Positions 22,311-24,781 of a DNA stretch of 24,781 nt are shown here, in pieces. Origin of the DNA: Halanaerobiaceae bacterium (GTDB lineage: Bacteria; Bacillota; Halanaerobiia; Halanaerobiales; DTU029); NCBI GenBank assembly GCA_012521855.1, contig JAAYLO010000055.1:1-24781 (forward strand). The letters are read 5' to 3'. Position numbers and translations under genes: made by a program. Numbering within the stretch: position 1 is the stretch's first letter; each line of letters begins with the position of its first letter. The notes beneath the pieces were generated by a model. It had not been told where the DNA came from, made no database searches, and saw only the letters and a list, made by a program, of their open reading frames with translations.

Positions 22311-23528
22311 TTATTTCCTCACAATTATACCAAGATAATAATACTCTTCATGATTCCTTTCTTCCCAGATGGTGGAAAGGGCTATTCCTTTTGTGAGAGA
22401 GTAATTTAATTTAAGCCGGTTTTCAAACTCTCCCCCTCTATATATAGTCCTGTATCCCAATTTAAAGTACTCTTTTTCATATCCTATTCTTAGTTCCACA
22501 GTGCTTGATTTTGTATCAGCAGGGGAAAATATAACTGGATAATATATTAACTGACATGACAGGCCGTTTATATAATCGAGTCTATCACTTATGCCGCACA
22601 TCACATATGGCAGCTTATTATTATTTAAGGATATAACCCCATCCGGACCGCCTTTTCTCATTAGCTTCTTATGGAATCCCAGCTGAAAATCAGCCTTACC
22701 GCTATTTATAAAGATGGTGCTTTCCAGAATATTTCCCCCTGATTCCCTGATAAATTCAAATCCTCCGCCATCAGCGCCGATATAGCCTCCCCATTCAAGT
22801 ATACTTTTTCCGGATTTCTCTGGAGTAAATATATCATTAATTCCATTTATATTGTTAATTACCATTATTTTCTCTTGCTGCTTTAAAAAATTTCCCTTTA
22901 TATATTGTGAGTTCAGATAAAGGGCAAAATACCGGTATTCTTCCTTTTGTCCCTGATCTGATCTCTTTCTGAGCAAAACAACAGGCTTTTCACTCCTTTT
23001 ACCCGTCCAGAGCCCAGTCTCCATTCTGGATACTGTTCCAGAACCAACTTTATACTCCAGGGTAAGATAAGAATAGATCTCTTTTCCATATATCTTTAGT
23101 GGTTCTATGACAATTCTTATATAATCTGAAAGATCTGTATCCCCGGCTGTAATAAGAGTGGTTTTAAGCCCAATCTCCGCTTTTTTCCCCGGTATTGCGA
23201 GAATCCAGGAGTGATAAACTGTATTTTTACTGTTCCAGCAGATTTCTGTCAATATATCACCGGTAATCAGCCAGGCCCCTTCCTTTTCAGGATCCTGCTG
23301 CAGGCTTAATCTGGATTCCAGCTCCATTACAGCTTTTAAATCCATTTCTTCAATATCTATATAATACAGCACCATCTCTCTGCTTATTCCCGTATTTATA
23401 TCTTCCCAACCCTCCTGCAGAAGTTTTACTGCATTTTCTTTTGCCATTACTCCTGCTGTACAGATGGATGCCAAAAAGCATATGATCAAAACAAACCCCG
23501 AATAAAGGACAGTTCCTCTATTTTTCAT
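22311..23528 (-). CDS. Putative beta-rich envelope protein next to the secretin
   Basis: A 405-residue exported protein of unrecognised family. The signal peptide runs to VMA (MKNRGTVLYSGFVLIICFLA). Residues about 100-200 and 240-405 are dominated by short alternating polar/aromatic strands (VELRIGYEKEYFKLGYRTIY, NRLKLNYSLTKGIALSTIWE, YYYLGIIVRK), as expected of an outer-membrane beta-barrel, although the last residue is not an aromatic. The first half has a helix-containing part (about 30-75). The ATG at 23526-23528 has AGGAGCAGTATTGTT upstream; the frame is open 48 codons further, but that would overlap the secretin gene and has no signal. It begins 13 bases after the secretin stop, so the two are surely co-transcribed. 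Confidence 0.55.
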   Translation of the reverse strand: MKNRGTVLYSGFVLIICFLASICTAGVMAKENAVKLLQEGWEDINTGISREMVLYYIDIEEMDLKAVMELESRLSLQQDPEKEGAWLITGDILTEICWNSKNTVYHSWILAIPGKKAEIGLKTTLITAGDTDLSDYIRIVIEPLKIYGKEIYSYLTLEYKVGSGTVSRMETGLWTGKRSEKPVVLLRKRSDQGQKEEYRYFALYLNSQYIKGNFLKQQEKIMVINNINGINDIFTPEKSGKSILEWGGYIGADGGGFEFIRESGGNILESTIFINSGKADFQLGFHKKLMRKGGPDGVISLNNNKLPYVMCGISDRLDYINGLSCQLIYYPVIFSPADTKSSTVELRIGYEKEYFKLGYRTIYRGGEFENRLKLNYSLTKGIALSTIWEERNHEEYYYLGIIVRK

Positions 23529-23541
23529 AACAATACTGCTC

Positions 23542-24696
23542 CTATTTGATAAAGGGCGTAACGAATACAAGCAATTCTTTACTGTTTTCCTCTTTATTTT
23601 CATTTCTAAATAACCACCTGATAAGGGGTATATTACCAAGGACAGGGACCTTTCTGACATACTCAGAGTCATTATTCAGGGTCATTCCAGCCAGGCAGAC
23701 AGTCTGTCCGTCCTCAACATAGATAGAGCTTGCTAAAGAACTTTCTTTCACCAGGAGATCCGGCCTGGCTTCATCTATAAAATGGCTTAATACCGGAGCA
23801 AGTTCAAGATATACCTTGTCTTTACCAATTATTCTGGCACTTACTTCTAATCCTATTCCAACCTTAATCTCTTCAGTACGGGTGCTGTTACCCTCTTTAT
23901 TCTCGATTAAGAGCACCTGTTCTTCCCCGATAAAAAGGCGGGCTTTACCTCCGTCAGAGAGCAAAATACGTGGATCTGCCTCAATAGAGGCCTTATGTTC
24001 CTCCTCCAGCAGCTTCAGTCTGCTCAATAATCTCCCATACAGGTCTGTTTCAATCTCAAGGGAATTCCTTACCCCGTCGAAAGCAAATCTCTCCATAGGG
24101 TTTTTTTCCGGATTGAACTCCAGAAAATTGATTCCTGACTCTTCAATTGATTTTTTATCAACTTCAGTTATGAGTATTCTTATTTCTACCTGTTTCCGGG
24201 GCTGGTCAATTTTACTGATAAATTCCTTGATCCGTATTATATCTTTTGGGGCTGCATTTATTGTTAAGATATTCTTATCAGCATCCCCTTTCACATAAGC
24301 AGATAAAAAGGGAGGCAAGAGGGAAAAGACATCCTTAACCAGTATATTATTTAACTCCACTACTTCCAGTACACTCAATTCACTGAAAGTAATATTCTTC
24401 GGATCTGCCAGGCCGACAAGATAATAATTGTTAATCTTTCTATAAGTATACCCGCCAGAGACCAAAATCATATTCAGGGCCTCTTCCAGAGGCATATCGA
24501 TTATATTGGCTGTAACTATTCCTCCGACTGTCTGGTCACAGATGATATTTATACCTGTCTGTATTGAAATTTCATTAATTGCATCCCTCAGATCAGTTTC
24601 ATAAAGCAGGATATTCACCAGAGGTGTTTCTTCAGCATTTATGACCATGGATAAAAGTATTAAAGCCAGAAATACAAAACACTTCTTTATTCTCAT
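23542..24696 (-). CDS. Secretin (type II/III secretion and type IV pilus PilQ/GspD family)
   Basis: A 384-residue secretin that forms a multimeric channel in an outer membrane. Order: signal peptide (MRIKKCFVFLALILLSMVIN, cleavage near NA-E), STN/N0-type domain (about 25-95, LRDAINEISIQTGINIICDQ), one N1-type ring domain (about 102-165, VFSLLPPFLSAYVKGDADKN, IKEFISKIDQPRKQVEIRI), and the conserved secretin domain (about 168-384) with VPVLGNIPLIRWLF at 350-363 and ending ELLVFVTPFI. It is short: GspD and PilQ are usually 450-700 residues, with more ring domains. ATG follows AGGGGGTAAAT. No pilus or type II ATPase, platform or prepilin peptidase gene is in the window. It is the first gene of the seven-gene cluster. 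Confidence 0.92.
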   Translation of the reverse strand: MRIKKCFVFLALILLSMVINAEETPLVNILLYETDLRDAINEISIQTGINIICDQTVGGIVTANIIDMPLEEALNMILVSGGYTYRKINNYYLVGLADPKNITFSELSVLEVVELNNILVKDVFSLLPPFLSAYVKGDADKNILTINAAPKDIIRIKEFISKIDQPRKQVEIRILITEVDKKSIEESGINFLEFNPEKNPMERFAFDGVRNSLEIETDLYGRLLSRLKLLEEEHKASIEADPRILLSDGGKARLFIGEEQVLLIENKEGNSTRTEEIKVGIGLEVSARIIGKDKVYLELAPVLSHFIDEARPDLLVKESSLASSIYVEDGQTVCLAGMTLNNDSEYVRKVPVLGNIPLIRWLFRNENKEENSKELLVFVTPFIK

Positions 24697-24781
24697 ATTT
24701 ACCCCCTGTCAATTATTCTTACAGCTGTATTATAAGATACCATTCTCATATTATTCTAATATGCATACTCCTGTCTTATTG

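Noticed and set aside
23816..24298. Plus-strand ORF of 160 codons inside the secretin gene
   Set aside because: Antisense to a clear secretin domain; product is Ser/Leu/Ile-rich with no family pattern and no start signal.
24697..24781. Search for a promoter in front of the secretin gene
   Set aside because: TATAAT is present on the minus strand but without a convincing -35 (best is TAGAAT at 18 bases); the true promoter may also lie beyond the window.

Overview
The window looks like chromosomal DNA of a low-GC, spore-forming Firmicute with an outer membrane, most likely Halanaerobiales-like. The clues are a complete cotJABC spore-coat operon and YjcZ-like sporulation micro-proteins beside a bona fide secretin, which needs an outer membrane. 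The rest fits: RNase J, YaaR (DUF327), DUF815, SmpB, RNase R, SecG and a tmRNA, with strong AGGAGG-type ribosome sites and A+T-rich sigma-A promoters. The genus assignment is an inference from gene content and was not checked by a search. Layout: (1) 1-1191, the 3' end of RNase J (+) converging on a yaaR-like gene (-) with overlapping stop codons. (2) 1286-3029, sporulation genes: cotJA-cotJB-cotJC (+), then a divergent pair of tiny membrane proteins sharing an FLILILL core, bounded by hairpin terminators. (3) 3069-5388 (-), a secreted L,D-transpeptidase with two peptidoglycan-binding domains, followed by a DUF815 AAA+ ATPase. (4) 5449-11217 (-), a loose set of small accessory genes: two damaged genes (a frameshifted ParB-like protein and a HAD phosphatase with a nonsense codon plus a frameshift inside a near-perfect 17-bp palindrome), an S41 peptidase, a GNAT acetyltransferase, a lipoprotein with a 34-residue membrane ORF upstream, a flavin reductase-like protein, GrpB and a Cys-rich DUF3795 protein. 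(5) 11357-17364 (-), an RNA quality-control block: secG, an HD-domain protein, rnr, smpB, a citrate/isopropylmalate synthase-like enzyme fused to a C-terminal Cache-like sensor domain, then tmRNA (ssrA), whose consensus promoter sits against the 3' end of the enzyme gene. (6) 17415-24696 (-), a seven-gene cluster that I consider the best candidate for an undescribed system: secretin, putative beta-rich envelope protein, three related secreted proteins sharing a subunit-like motif set, a three-domain Ig-like protein that could be a chaperone or anchor, and a BTAD-type regulator with a degenerate GGDEF-like tail. In region 6 the secretin could supply the outer-membrane channel. The two strongly translated small secreted proteins (20812-21360 and 20029-20769) look like structural or exported subunits; the larger related protein (21500-22285) could be a tip or adaptor, and the Ig-like protein a periplasmic partner. 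A 9-bp motif (TTACCCTGT) occurs both upstream of the first small subunit gene and upstream of the regulator gene, suggesting that the regulator controls the subunits and itself. No gene-free stretch exceeds 300 bases other than the tmRNA locus and its flanks (11242-11854), which are annotated. No tRNA, rRNA, CRISPR array, insertion sequence or replication origin was seen.
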